The position numbers were made by a program, and so were the translations under genes. The notes beneath the pieces are model-generated. The model was not told the DNA's origin, did no database searches, and worked only from the letters and a program-made list of their open reading frames with translations. From Augochlora pura (taxonomy: Eukaryota > Arthropoda > Insecta > Hymenoptera > Halictidae), in contig NC_135774.1 in NCBI RefSeq assembly GCF_028453695.1, positions 4,650,001 through 4,714,000 of the forward strand: a DNA stretch of 64,000 nucleotides. The letters are read 5' to 3'. Numbering within the stretch: the first letter of the stretch is position 1; each line of letters begins with the position of its first letter. Below, piece after piece: positions 23,621-38,100 of the stretch.

Positions 23621-25229
23621 AGTAGTAGCAATATTAGAGATTATAAACGAGAACATCGTATAGTATTAGAGATATTGGAGATTATGTGCAATAATATTAT
23701 CTTCAAAATTTGTAATGTTTTGATACTTACAATTTCGGGTACCCGAAACTGCAGTTACGTCGAGTTAGGTCTGAATCAGAAAACTTTGTAATCAGATAAA
23801 CATGATAAACATTTGTAATTTTTCAATAGAAATTTGAATTTGAATTTTAATGTCTGTAATAATTGTTATTTTCCTTAGTACTGCAATCGTATATAAAATG
23901 CAACAAAAATAACTTGATCTGAGTCTGACTCATATTCGAACAAGATATGCTTTGTTTAAAATTCCATCAAGAAACAAATGAAATAAAAGCTGTACTGGTT
24001 ACGACTGTTCTCATGTATTCCCGTATATTCCCGTCTACTTATGTTAATAGGTTCAATAAATTAAAAAGACTAGGAGAAACTAGGAGAATTTATTATTTCT
24101 TTTATAAATCGTTGGAGTTACGTATGTATAAATATCTCCAGTTTAGAAAATATCATACCAATGCTATCTATATTTATGAAACGTAATACTACTGTTAACA
24201 ATATTTATAAAATGACATATCGTTATTAACAGCAAATAAAAGATGTCAAGATTGGGAATAAGTTTCTAACAAATTCTGTGTTAAAATCTCTCTGTTCCAA
24301 TAGTTTAATATGCTCACTTTTCAAGAAACCTCGAATCAAGAGGGTATAAACTGAGAGAACACGAATTAGACTAAATAAGCACCAACTATCTCCAGCGTTG
24401 CTAGTTTCGGTGTGAGAAGCTTGAATCTGATTAACTAGAAATCGAAGATCTCGAGACAAATCAACTTGACGTTGTGATGCTAAACCCGGATTAGTCGAGT
24501 ACTTATAAAATCAACCATTTTCATCCGAAGTGTCTCGTTAAAGAGCTACTTAACATTTTCAAATGCGAGCAACATAAAATATAACACTTTTATGGTTTCA
24601 ATTAAATCTCATATCAGGGTAAAGACCTTGACCGAAGGATCAGGCTGGTTTGAATTATTTAGACTCGGTTTAGCTTAATCCTGAAATGCGTTAGACGGAC
24701 AGATACGATTTAAGACTGAATGAGTTGAACCAGATCAAACCAGGATTGATAGACTCAACTGGGATGGATTGAAAACTGAGAGACTGGAATAGGGCCAACT
24801 CAAGATTCAGAGGTAAATCGTATCAATCCAGGACAGGAATATTCGTTGGAAATCACCCTCAGAGATCCAGCATCTGATAACTGAAATTTATAAATTCTAG
24901 AATCAACCATGGTGTAGGACAGCGCGTGATCTCAAACTTGAACACACCTGGAGAGATTGAAGAATAAATCAATAAAGTATTAAAGTTATCTTTTTCTCCT
25001 AGAACAATTACACAAAATTATAGTTTGTTTGTCGCACCGAACTTTTAATCTTCTTCTTAATTTAATTAAGAATTGTGTAACGAATAGGTAAAATTACGAA
25101 ACCACTAAGACGTAAGATAAGTTTGAGAACATTTTTATATTATGTTCTAATTTTACAGTAACTCAAATCACTAAATGAAGAAATTCATTTCCATAGAATC
25201 TTTTGTTTTTTTATTGATTTGTCAATTAC
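23621..25229. other. AT-rich non-coding stretch
   Basis: The part at 24600-24960 has an unusual texture of GACTCAA/GATTGA/GGACTG-like words. It resembles, in inverted orientation, the stretch at 25440-25760. No gene seen. Confidence 0.35.
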
Positions 25230-25232
25230 ATT

Positions 25233-25365
25233 ATATCAAGCCTTTGCGCTCGAAACCTTTTTGAACAATAATCACATTTTTATAAATACTTTAGTAAACC
25301 GATATAATAATGTAAAAAGTACTTCAAAAACTAATATAGTTGCCTCGGAGTCGACTTTCAAGTGT
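25233..25365. mobile_element. Decayed TTAA family B relic
   Basis: AAGCCTTTGCGCTCGAA near 25233 resembles the family B end, and GCCTCGGAGTCGACT near 25342 resembles its inverted subterminal CTCTGAGGC motif. Flanking TTAA sites are lost. It is weakly supported. Confidence 0.3.
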
Positions 25366-26479
25366 ATAAAATTAATATCAATTTTGTTACATGATAAATT
25401 TTTTACTGAAGATTCATAGTTAGTTCGATTCTATTATTTATGTACATGGACTGCTTAGTAAATCTTGGGGACTAACTTTGTAGGACATTTAATTCCTTTA
25501 GAAGTTCTTGATTCGAAATGTCTTCGATTTTCGATCCGGGTTCAAGGCCCTAAGTTTGTAGACCTATGATTCCAATTAGATTCTAAGTTAGTCTTACTCC
25601 TGTCTACAGTTTCTAGGCCGGGCTATTTGAATCTCATGATCCAGTTTTGGTCCTATTCGATTACCACTGTTGGAAACTGAATTACATCCACTCTTTTCAT
25701 TCAGATTGAGTTAAATTCGATTTTTCGACTGGGCATTAATCGATAAACTGTGCAACTTTACGAGATTTTCCATTTTTATATGAATTTTATGAAAACTAAA
25801 ACAGAGAATTAATTTCATTCACTTCCTAAATAATTTCTTGCGGCACGAATAAAAGAAAAACATTATTAATTCTTATTCAATATATTAATAAATGCAGGCA
25901 TACTTATATTTCTGATAGGTGCTAAGAATGTATAATCTGTTGATCGTATTTCATATTTCTAATTCAAATTGAGTTCAATTTAATTCCTCACGTCCACGGT
26001 TTCTTTTTCATTTGTCTTTTTAAAGTTCAGCTTTAATGAAATCTTTTGATAATTTTTGTTTAAATTTAACGTTTTAACTGTGGTTTTATTTTATCGTCAA
26101 AATTATTCGATTTTCTAGTAATTTGAATAACTAACTCATTCTATAAAATTATTTCACTAACTTCTACTTTCTATTGCCTCGTTTTGTATTAAATCACTAT
26201 TTGGAAACAATTTTGAAACCTCTCGGTGTATGGCTTAATTTTTTAAACGAGTCATAGAAATCTATCTAGTATCAAGGTGCACAAATTTCCGCGAGTCAAT
26301 TCTTTAGAATTTTAATGCTGTATTATGTTTCTAAATTAATATTCTTAGACGAATAATACTATTTGAAAAAAAGACATTCATGAGATCTGTTAAGAATTTT
26401 TATTTTTCGTCCAAATGTATAAATGATCTAAAAGCTGCTATTCATGCAGCTACCACATAAATAAATGTTTTAAACTGCA
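25366..26479. other. AT-rich non-coding stretch
   Basis: Includes the less AT-rich stretch 25440-25760 noted as a possible inverted partner of 24600-24960. GGTTCAAGGCC at 25549 looks like a tRNA B box, but no A box or cloverleaf surrounds it. Confidence 0.4.
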
Positions 26480-26700
26480 CCTGTCTTTATGGTGTGAGAA
26501 GATTCGTTCCCTATTATTTTTTACATATTCTACATCAGATACCGTACACAGAGAACGAAAACCAATGCTACCGGAAAATGCAAACTGTGTTACAAGGCAC
26601 GCGTTCGTGTGGAATCCAAATATCGCAGCGAGACTTTAAGGTAGCATTATGTGCCGCACTCTGCTCCCAGCAATATCATCTACTGCAGCAAAAGGACTAA
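26480..26700 (+). pseudogene. piggyBac-type transposase remnant: C-terminal cysteine-rich domain
   Basis: One frame reads GKCKLCYKARVRVESKYRSE. The next frame continues VALCAALCSQQYHLLQQKD and then a stop at 26698-26700. This matches the ordered layout of the C-terminal cysteine-rich zinc-binding domain of piggyBac-family transposases: a C-x2-C pair, a basic linker with KESRY-like sequence, a middle cysteine pair, then LC-x3-C...YH. In this copy the middle pair is lost (S and L in its place) and a frameshift joins the halves. Upstream RFVPYYFLHI resembles the RHFP..I segment before the domain. The catalytic core is absent. Assignment is by motif order only. It gives a candidate source lineage for the TTAA-flanked short elements nearby. 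Confidence 0.65.
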
Positions 26701-29100
26701 TAAAACTTTGCTATTTACTGTGTAGTGTACGTTTATTTCTTGCCATTCCTTTTATGAACAGGAAAAAGAAAATATGACGAGAATAAATTCTTGAAGTCAC
26801 AATATCCCTGGAAATTGTTTCATTTGCGGCCTATGGGACTGGAAAGAAAATGGAAGCTATTATTATTCATCAATCCAGGAGGTAATACATAATTCTCTGC
26901 GGATATCCATCACTGTGCTTAATAGCAGCCGAATAAAATCTCTCATTTCTCAAATATGAAACTATATTCCTTTTTTAAGCCTGAATGAAGTGTAATTAAT
27001 TTTGACTAACTTAATACAAATTCTATTTATTGTATTGCTTAATATAAATTCTGTTAGTTATTGTCGTCTAATTCTACAAACAATCTCTCAGTTTATCATT
27101 ATTTCTATATGTAAGCGTCGAAAACATTATTTTCATCTATTTCCATTTTCTCCTTTAACTTCCTTTCTTATTACTTTTATTACAGGTCCTAAAAAAATAG
27201 CTGCTAGAAACAACTTTCAAGAAACTTCAACTTTTTCATCGAATACACTAATCTATCTAACTTTTTAGATAGTTTTATGTAACTTTAATTTACTTTGCTT
27301 ACAAAAGTGACCTAATATTCATGTTGCTCATTGTATACAGAGAAAAAGTCTCACACTTTTTTTATTTCTAGAAACAGTTAATATCTAAACTGTTATAAAA
27401 ACAAATTAATCAACAATGAACGCAGATTAATTGTAAAAGTTCCAAATCATTCCTTATTTTCTCTTAACAAGCTTTAATGTGATATACCAGCTGGAAAACT
27501 GAAAATTAGGTTTCTTCGAAAAAGCGATTCATTAAAGGATCTCGAAGAACGTTGACAAAATTTTTCGTGAATAAATCAACCTTAGATTCAAAGATTTCCA
27601 TTTACAATGACCCCACAGAACTTTGTGCCCGATTTTGTAGCCTTTGTGTATCTTGTATTACTGTAAAGTAAGCACTGCATTTTACATTCGAAAACCGATG
27701 GAGTGATTAATAAAAATCAGACGTCAAAGTTTAAGGTGTCAATGTAAAGGAAAGGCTCCAATTTTGTAACCTATGTTAGGATCAGCCATGAAGAAAATTT
27801 TCCAATACATTTGCAAACGTTTGTATCCGTAACATTTTCAGAAAAGACCATGGTCTCCAGCTTAGCACTTCCTCTATTATGGAAAAACTTGTTAGAAGAA
27901 AATTAATAATACACAACAAAAGTAGAAAATTCAAGTATTAAAATGAATACAGATTTATGTTTATTTAATAGAAAATAATCGACAGAACCCATATGTATAC
28001 TTGAATATATGATGTGAAGAAAAATGAATAATCTATATGTTTCGTTCAGTTGTATTTGTCAATCGTCATTAATACGAAATTAAACATTACTTACAAACGC
28101 CAGTGACCACAAAAGATATACAAAATCAGAAAAATTTATTTAACGGTATAACAGTAGAATAAACAATCTTTGTTGTATTAATTGCATTTGTAACCATTTT
28201 TAATCTAGCAGATGCTGACAAAATTCAGTGTACCTAATAGATTGTAACTGAAATTAGTTTATTTTAATAAAAAGATTGGCATTTCACGTGTTAAACGTCA
28301 ACAATTTATGAAAAAACCTGAAATACTGTGCTGAAACAGAATACGAATTATGCGATAGTATAAATAATTTTATGGACTGAAGTAGACGAGATGAAAATAT
28401 TACAGACTAGAGTAGCAGCTTCATATTTCACGGTGATACGATAAAGGAAAAAAAGGATTTCACTGAGCCGAGCATACAGAAAACCACGTTTTCACGAGCA
28501 ATCGAGTCGAAAGGTATCGAACAGATTTTAACTGCATCTGACGGCTGGCATGGCCGGCCGAAACACGCAGGTAAGCGTAGACGAACATTTTCAGTGCGTA
28601 TCCGATGTTTATCCCGCAGTTCGAGCTCTCGTTTCGAAATCATGCGGTCGGAAAGAGCAAACATCCGCTTCATCTGCGACGATTTCAATTACCATGCTCC
28701 AACAGTTTCTCGTAAAAGATGTCTTACGTGGGCACGTGCGTTTCAACGTCGCTAAGCATACGTTGTTTCATGGCGCACAGGTGGAGTACTTTGCATAGTA
28801 ATTAAATTGGAGTTCTTTTTGACAAAGAAGGGAGAACATTCTAAATTTAATAAAGCACAGTATACAGTTCCAACACTTTGCCTGTCGATCCAGCGACACG
28901 AACAATTCCTTTAAATCAACGCACTTTGTTTAAAATGTTTCGTTTTGAGCTGTTTTTACTTGACTCTTTACACTGGGTATTTGATATTTCATTAAAACTT
29001 AATACATTGCATGTGCTTATTGATTATCGTAGATATAACAATGAAACGAATTTATTCTATCCTTATAGTGGAAATTAATTCTTTAGTTCTAAGATTGTTA
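26701..29100. other. Non-coding; GC-richer patch at about 28430-28800
   Basis: AT-rich apart from the patch. In the patch, ATGGCCGGCCGAAACACGCA is followed by the donor-like GGTAAGC at 28570, but no signal peptide, leader or following exon supports a gene start. Frames of 82-88 codons here are not recognised. Confidence 0.35.
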
Positions 29101-29820
29101 CCACGCGGCACGAAACGTGTTAAGGAAAACAAAACGCGAATTTAAGATGCATATGGCAGTATATCATGGCAGAGTTGACCGAATAAAGTCATATATTAAT
29201 GCTATTAATGGAAAGAAGCGAATTACTCTTCGCTAAAGAATACACTTCTAAAGAAGAAACATGGTGAAAAGATGCAATTATTGCAGACCGAAGCAAATAT
29301 AATATTTTTGGGTCTGATGGACACATCTGGCGTAGAGTTAATGAAGAGCTTCTTCCTAAGAATCTTAAACCAACGTTGAAACACGGTGGAGGAAGTGTGA
29401 TGGTTTGGGGATGTGTCTCAACTGCTGTAGTGGGTAAATTAGTTTTTATTGATGAAATTTTAGACAAAAATAAATATTTAAATATTTTGAAACAAAATTT
29501 ACTAAAAAGTGCTATTAATATGAACATTCGTAACGATTTTAAATTTTACCAAAATGATGACTCCAAACATAAATCACGTATAGTTCAAGAATATTCATTA
29601 TATAATTACCCAAAAGTATTGAAAACTCCTCCACAATCACCAGATCCAAATCCGATTGAAAATTTATGGGATTACATACTTAGATCGTCGAATCAGAAGG
29701 TCACCAATGACCGAAGAATGATTATGTATTCCATTAGAATATTTAAATAAAATTATTTCTAGTATGCCTAAACGATTAAACCATGTAATTAGGCAAAAGG
29801 GCAATCCAACAAAGTATTAA
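29101..29820 (+). pseudogene. Tc1-like transposase, 5'-truncated and inactivated
   Basis: Ordered blocks of a Tc1-family DDE transposase are visible: REFKM...VYHGRV, then (after a frameshift near 29217) LLFAKEYTSKEETW, an internal TGA, IIADRSKYNIFGSDGHIW, LKHGGGSVMVWGCVS, FYQNDDSKHKS, PPQSPDPNPIENLWDYI and, after another frameshift, SMPKRLNHVIRQKGNPTKY before TAA at 29818. The N-terminal helix-turn-helix region is missing. The first catalytic Asp remains (ADRS), the second is Asn in the usual QDNDPKH position (QNDDSKH), and the Glu of IEN remains. It is a dead copy. The longest open piece is 124 codons (29376-29750). The right terminal repeat lies about 290 bp downstream. Confidence 0.92.
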
Positions 29821-30107
29821 CATCGATTTATTTTTGTTAAAGTATATGTGTATTCTTAATGACCAGATTACAGTGTGTAAAGTGTCCGAATATTTTTGTG
29901 ACGTCAAAATTAAGCACTAGTTCATTTAATATGAATTAACAATAAAACTATACAAATTATGTAAATAAAACTTATGTTTGTAGAATCTAAAGTAAGTGTT
30001 CTGACTTATTAAAAAACTATAAATTCATTAATTCAACAAACAGTAAAGATACGGAGTAAAAATTTTTCAAATACGATGGTGTCTGAATATTAATGCCGCC
30101 CACTGTA
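29821..30107 (+). mobile_element. 3' untranslated part and right terminal repeat of the Tc1-like element
   Basis: GTGTCTGAATATTAATGCCG ending in CCACTGTA at 30107 is a Tc1-type terminus (inverse of TACAGTGG). A second, direct copy of its inner half, GTGTCCGAATATTTTTGTGA, lies at 29883. This gives a subterminal direct repeat as in IR/DR-type Tc1 elements. The left terminus was not found, in keeping with 5' truncation. Confidence 0.65.
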
Positions 30108-30153
30108 CGCGTCGTATTTATCGAACAAGATATAAATTCGTTTATATTTCAAC

Positions 30154-30260
30154 TGATGTTCTCTCGGGCTTACATGAATTTCCCGGGGGTATTTACAAAA
30201 TTAACGCATAAAGCGCGCGCAAATAAATAGATAAATAAATAATATGAGTAGACAAAATAA
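30154..30260. mobile_element. Partial copy of the nested-hairpin MITE
   Basis: CGGGCTTACATGAATTTCCC followed by GGGGGTATTTAC, then GCGCGCGCAAATAAATAGAT and ATGAGTAGA, aligns with the inverted right half of the element at 16134-16338. One end only. Confidence 0.65.
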
Positions 30261-30785
30261 ATATAATATAAAACGAAAAAAAATAACCACATTAAAATTA
30301 CAGAAGAGCTGTTCTTAGTAATATAGAGAACAATGAATTAAAATATTGTAAACCTAGGCTTAAACCAGACTTCATATATTCTATTTATAAATGTTACTTC
30401 GCAAAGTATCTTTTAACAAACAACGAGGGTCGGTTAAAATATTCTGAAAATTACGCTCAATACTTAATAAAAGAAAACGTGTTGCAAACTTATTGATCAT
30501 GTCCCATACATTTGTTTTACAACATTTCTATACAAAATTATTCAGCCTTACTTTTCCTGTTGGGAAATATGACCTTGTACTTGTAAAATGTAACCCCCAA
30601 AATTTTCTCATTTTAGCTAAAATGATACAAAAGATTTACAAAACTTTATTTTACTAAAATTTTAGAGGTACTCATTTCTCGTGTCATCCACTTAATAATA
30701 CCATGTCATGAAAATAAAAATTCATCAAAGATCAAGAAAGTAATTTAAAACTTTGCAGTCCACACGTCTCGCAAAAATGTCTATC
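30261..30785. other. AT-rich non-coding stretch
   Basis: No gene, RNA or element boundary seen. Confidence 0.5.
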
Positions 30786-30984
30786 CCGGACAGAGACAAG
30801 CAGAGCAGTGAAATACACAACAAGCAAATTGTATGAAATCGTTTACAAATTGAACGAACTTTGAAGTCGATTATCTCAAAAACGGAGTACCGGATGAAAA
30901 AATGTTATACCAAAATATTTTCTTCTTTTTTTATGTAGAATCCCCCCCCCCCTGTTGTACTACGATTTCCGGGACACCCTGTAT
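30786..30984. mobile_element. Nearly full single arm of the ACAGGGTGTCCCGG fold-back family
   Basis: Runs from CCGGACAGAGACAAGCAGAG through GAACGAACTTTGAAGTCGAT and GTTATACCAAAATATTTTCT to CGATTTCCGGGACACCCTGT at the outer end. The inner end CCGGACAGAGACAAGCAGAG is also found at 5991-6010, which defines an arm of about 190-200 bp. A C11 run (30942-30952) has replaced the usual CACCCCCTGCC. No inverted partner. Confidence 0.8.
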
Positions 30985-33055
30985 TTGCGCATTACGTCAC
31001 TGTATTGACGCCGGACGGCATAGTTTTAATTTTTAAAATTGTAAAATAATTAAATTTTGAATATTGATCGAGAATCGATGATTTCATAGATTATACAAAT
31101 TGCATATTTTTTACTATTAATAGTAACAAAGACCGTGAGTGGTTCTAAGAAAAGCAAAACTGAAATTATTAAGACCACTGGCAACCATAAATAAAGTTCT
31201 ATATATTCCATCTAAATTAAGATTTAGTAATAAACCGGTGAAGTGCACAGTGAGAGCAAAAAATGACCTAGCAAAAGCTAATCGCAAGGAAAGGGGAAGA
31301 GAAAGGATTGATTCTACCCGAAGAGGAAAGTAGGGGAATCTTCAATTTCATCCCCTAAAAATCGGAAGCAGTCGGGGTGGAGCAATCGTAAAAAACTTGT
31401 ACCGGGTGGTGAAACATTTTTAACAATTTTCAAACTGATTCGATATACGTATACATCGAATAGTTAATTCAGAAACTCAAAAATAGGTTCAGTAAAATTC
31501 GAAGAAATGAAATTATTGGCGAAGATAATTCCAGAACCCATCCATTACAATAAAATATTTTATTAACGAGGGCAGGAATTCTCCGTTTCACAAGTTTCAT
31601 AATTACAACTGCGCGAAAGATGAATGGGCAGTAATATAGTCCATCAGAAAAGGCTCCATCTAATTATAACAGTAGATAAAAAGGAGAAAATCGACTCCAC
31701 CCTGTGAAAGAGGAAGAAAATATCCGGCTTCTTCCCCTTCGAATATGGAAAGGATAAAAAGGAGCAGTTGCAAGGAAACTTGAAAACCATCTTTCACAAA
31801 GGCTTACTCAAACAAGGAATACCAAGTTGAATCAATCAATAGCCGAGCTAAAGTCGAGATTATAAGCTTGCATAAAACAAATATGGATCATCTTGGTTAT
31901 GAAAAGTCTTTATTGTCTTATACAAACTTGGGATACATGCATGCACTTCTTTAAATTTGAAAGGTTCACTAATAGTTTATAGGTACCAAGTACGAAATAT
32001 AATTAACATAAACATTATCATAACCGTCCAAACAGTTTAAACATTATTTTCAAAAGAAATCATATTACTTAAAGTACTGTGGATATAAATAGAACTTTTT
32101 CAATTACATATGAACGATAAAATTCACGAACAATTATTGTAGTTTAATTCAATGAAAAATATGAAGCATACGCCTGACAAAATTGTAGAGAACATTTTTA
32201 GGTATTTGTTATAATTTTAGTGAAGACTCGCTTTGAAAATTTGTCGAATATTCATGGTTTTGAACGTGCCGGAATAACGGGTCTGACCAATACTGGCAAT
32301 TTCTACTTATAAACGCTGCTAGGTATGATATCCTCCTATTACCATCTGTAGTAATACATCCTACCACTCTCGTATTCATGAAATCATAGTGAAAAGTGCT
32401 GAAACTTTAAAGTTGTGCATTTGATGTAACTGAATTAATTATAAGTATCAAAAATGTAATGAAATAAATATTTGTGCACAGTAATAAGTGTATTTCGTAC
32501 CTACTTCACTACGGAATGTTAACAGCATAAAAAAATGCAACATTTTTAAAAACAAACCTTTGTTAGTAAAGAAAATTTTAATGCAAATACAAATTAATAC
32601 ATAGTTAATCATAAAGCCATTGACGTATTTAATGCAATTTGCCGTGTTAAGAACTTTGTTGTACGCGAAAGTATTCTATAAGCATAGAAACGTAATTTTC
32701 CATTAAAAAACACAGTACAAGAATCAGTAATTTTGTAGTTAAGAACGCAGTAGTATGTTAAACATTTGTTGTCATTGCCAGAATGTAATATACTGAACTA
32801 TATAAATTGGTAATATGCCATTATTTTCCTTATAGAAAAATTATTACTTTTACATATTCTATTATCACTGTATCTAATACAGTATAAAAAAAACTCCACG
32901 CTATACCAATACGATACTTCGTTGACTAACGTACATCATCATATAGACACCAAGTGTGCCAATTTTATTCACTATATCTTCGCGTAGCTCCAGCGCAGTT
33001 TCACACACTGAAACAATTCGAAAATGACATACTCCATTTAGCATTTCCTAAAAAT
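30985..33055. other. AT-rich non-coding stretch
   Basis: A 64-codon frame at 31139-31333 is Lys/Arg-rich but not recognised. A short purine-rich, GGAGAAAA-type stretch lies at 31670-31760. No gene supported. Confidence 0.45.
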
Positions 33056-35168
<2,113 letters not shown>

Positions 35169-38100
35169 ATTCTCATCGATCCCCGTAGCTCCCCTTTCCA
35201 CCGACCATTATCAATCTTATACCACCTAGCCTCTTGCTTCTCTCTATCCGATCTCCTTTAGCTCTACGACCCGCACGCAGTTTTCAATCTGTGAGGATAT
35301 CGTTCGCGCAGCGATCCTCTTTCTAACCACTGATTCTAGGCATCGGCACTCTGTAATCTTACGATCTCGATGGCTCAAAGATAACGAGTTCTGTGATCAG
35401 GTCTGATAACGGGACGCATTCATCCGCGGTTAATTGAAAACTCTGTCCTCGTCCTGTGCTCGAAAGCAGAGACGTACGCGATTCACGAGTGGGAATATAC
35501 ACGTACGTGCATATCCATCCAGCCGTCTCTGAATCGATAGCCAGTGGAAACAGTTCGCGGACTTGCCGTGTGTGTGTATGTGTGTGTGTGTGCGTGCGTG
35601 TGTTTGTGAGTGTGTTATGTGTAAGAATGTGTGTGTGTGTGTCTGCAATGTGTGTATTTGTATGTGCGAAGGCCTCTTTGAACTTCCCGGCCTTACGAAT
35701 CGGCGAAGTTGATACCCGCAATGGAAACAAGCACGCGCACATTAGACCCCGCGACCCCCGTGCGGACTCGTCCCCGAAGAATCTCCAGTTTCGTTGTGAC
35801 CCCGACCACGGGCGCGAACCTCGGAGTTCCAGTTAATCAACGGATACCTAATGCGGCTAAAATACCGCGGTGTAAATCAATAGACGCAGCTGATTCTACG
35901 CGGGCCCCGGCACGGGGATTTAATTAATGATCCATAATCCTATATCTCGATTATACGCTGGCAGCCAGTAGCCGGAGAGCGCCGCGGTGCATGCAGCCGT
36001 CCGAGCCGGGGACGAAATTGGTCGATAAACGGTTTTAATGGACGGCGATGTATGCGAAAAACGGGATGTGCCGCGAAACGCGTTCTCGCGCCTCTCCACC
36101 ATCCTTGGGACATCTGATTCTCTGATGGACAGGACAGTACGACACCACGTGTCGACCCTGTGCATACGTACACGCGCGCAAACACACAATCTCGCAGCTA
36201 CATACAAACACGCGCGTACACGTAGCCACACGGAAACACAGGCAAACGTACACGAGACGTCATCTATCTTCGACATGGCACTGCCGACAATACGCGGGGG
36301 CTGCGAGGGTCTACAGCCTTCGCCGCTGTCTGGATGCACGTTCGTGATTGCATGTAAATGAGCGGAAACATGCAGCTACGTTGCATGCCCAGACCTACGG
36401 CACACCGAGCGGGTGCACGCTCTTACAATGATCACAATGACGCCGCCGCCCCAACCCTCCCGTGACTCCAAGACGATGGCAAGGCGTCGTCTCGCGCTTT
36501 AATGGGGTCCGCCGCGTTTACCGTTATGTTAAAAAATTCATTTGTCACGTGATTATCGCTAGGACGATCTTCAAGCCGCGCCACTAATTACAGCTACCAC
36601 CGGCGAGACGCGTTCTCGGGAGAGGACTTCGCGTATTTGTTTGTTCGGTAATTTATTGTCGCGAGTGTCGTGTCGGCCCTGCGGTTTTTCTCGCTCGAGA
36701 AACGATTGGTGTTCGTGAGTCGATCGGTTACGTTTCAGTGACGCGGCGATTCCTCCGAAAGTTTAAGAAACGCCGAGGTGTTGCCGAGAAATTTCAGTAA
36801 TCTCGATGGAATTTGCTGAGCTTGGAATCGTGTTTGCGTTTAACGCGGTACGCGCGATATATACCACGATCGGGCACGAGGACGTCCTGCCTGCGATAAA
36901 ACGGAAAATGTCAAACGGAGTGCATTATATGGCGAGCTTTTTGAAAAGAAACTTGTCCCTTTGTGTCCTAAAAGAAGCGTAAAGTAAAATGTTCTTAAAG
37001 CTGATGCTGTAAACACTTGGTTGTTTCTTTTTAAATCAATATAATTCTGCAAGCGGTTAGATCTTAATGATCATAACATTTTGTTGTGTGCAGCATACGT
37101 GTCAATTAGATAATTTTGAAGTGGTAACAAGTTTGTTACGGATGTAGTAATTACCGCTTTGCACGCGTGTCTGCTACTGAATTCTGTAACGATTAATAGT
37201 TATAACCACTGGTCAACGAGAAAAACGATAATCCATTCAATTCGATTTTTCATAAAATAAAATTTTATTGGAAAAAGGATTTATCATTCATTTGTAATAA
37301 ATTTTGCTGTGCAAAGTAATGATATGCTCCAACACAGTGGCAGTTTCGTTGAAAAAAGATTTTCGTAAAAAATGTCACGTGAAAATTTTCACTGCTTACC
37401 ACGTGGAATGTCTTTTATATCGTACAGGAAATGCAATTATTAATCCACACTCGGAAATTATTTATTTAGAAAAATAGATTGTTTCCGAATACATTCTTAC
37501 AGTTCAACAAATATTTCCTCCTCATAAAAAATCTTTTGAAAACGTTACTGGTTTTTTAAATATTTGTTGACACGTTAAATTACAACTACGCATTAAAATA
37601 CAAAAAAATTCTTTTTTAATGACAGAAGGTGACATATGCGGATCAAGAATCTTTATCAAATGGGACAGGTATCTTGTTAATCGTGTGTGTGGCGTGGGTG
37701 CATTGCCTGATCGGTATATAGCCAGTGTCTCGAGAATGACAGCAGCTTCGTGAGAACAATGGCGACGGTGAAATTAGTTGTACCGGCCCATCCCTTCTCG
37801 CATTAACGCGCGATCCACTAGCCTGGTATATATGTAATCCGCAAACGTTTTACCAACCCGAGAACTTGATATCGAGCGCCATTTTCCAAGAATGTTTAAT
37901 GCATTTAGTTATCGGCCCCCATTTTCGCGACAGACTTAATCGGTTACCAAGACTCCTCTCAAACTGCGTCTCTACGAGGAGAAATATTGGTGTCCACTTT
38001 CTTTAATGCGATTTCGTTTGTTGATCCGGCTTCAGTGTGCCGAATGAGGGCCCCCATTACATAGTGAACATCATTCAGCGTACAAACAAGAATTCTTGCT

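Noticed and set aside
25546..25562. tRNA B-box-like GGTTCAAGGCC
   Set aside because: No A box at the right spacing and no cloverleaf arms in the flanking sequence.
35359..35742. His/Thr-rich and Cys/Val-rich frames
   Set aside because: Translations of the GT/CA microsatellite.
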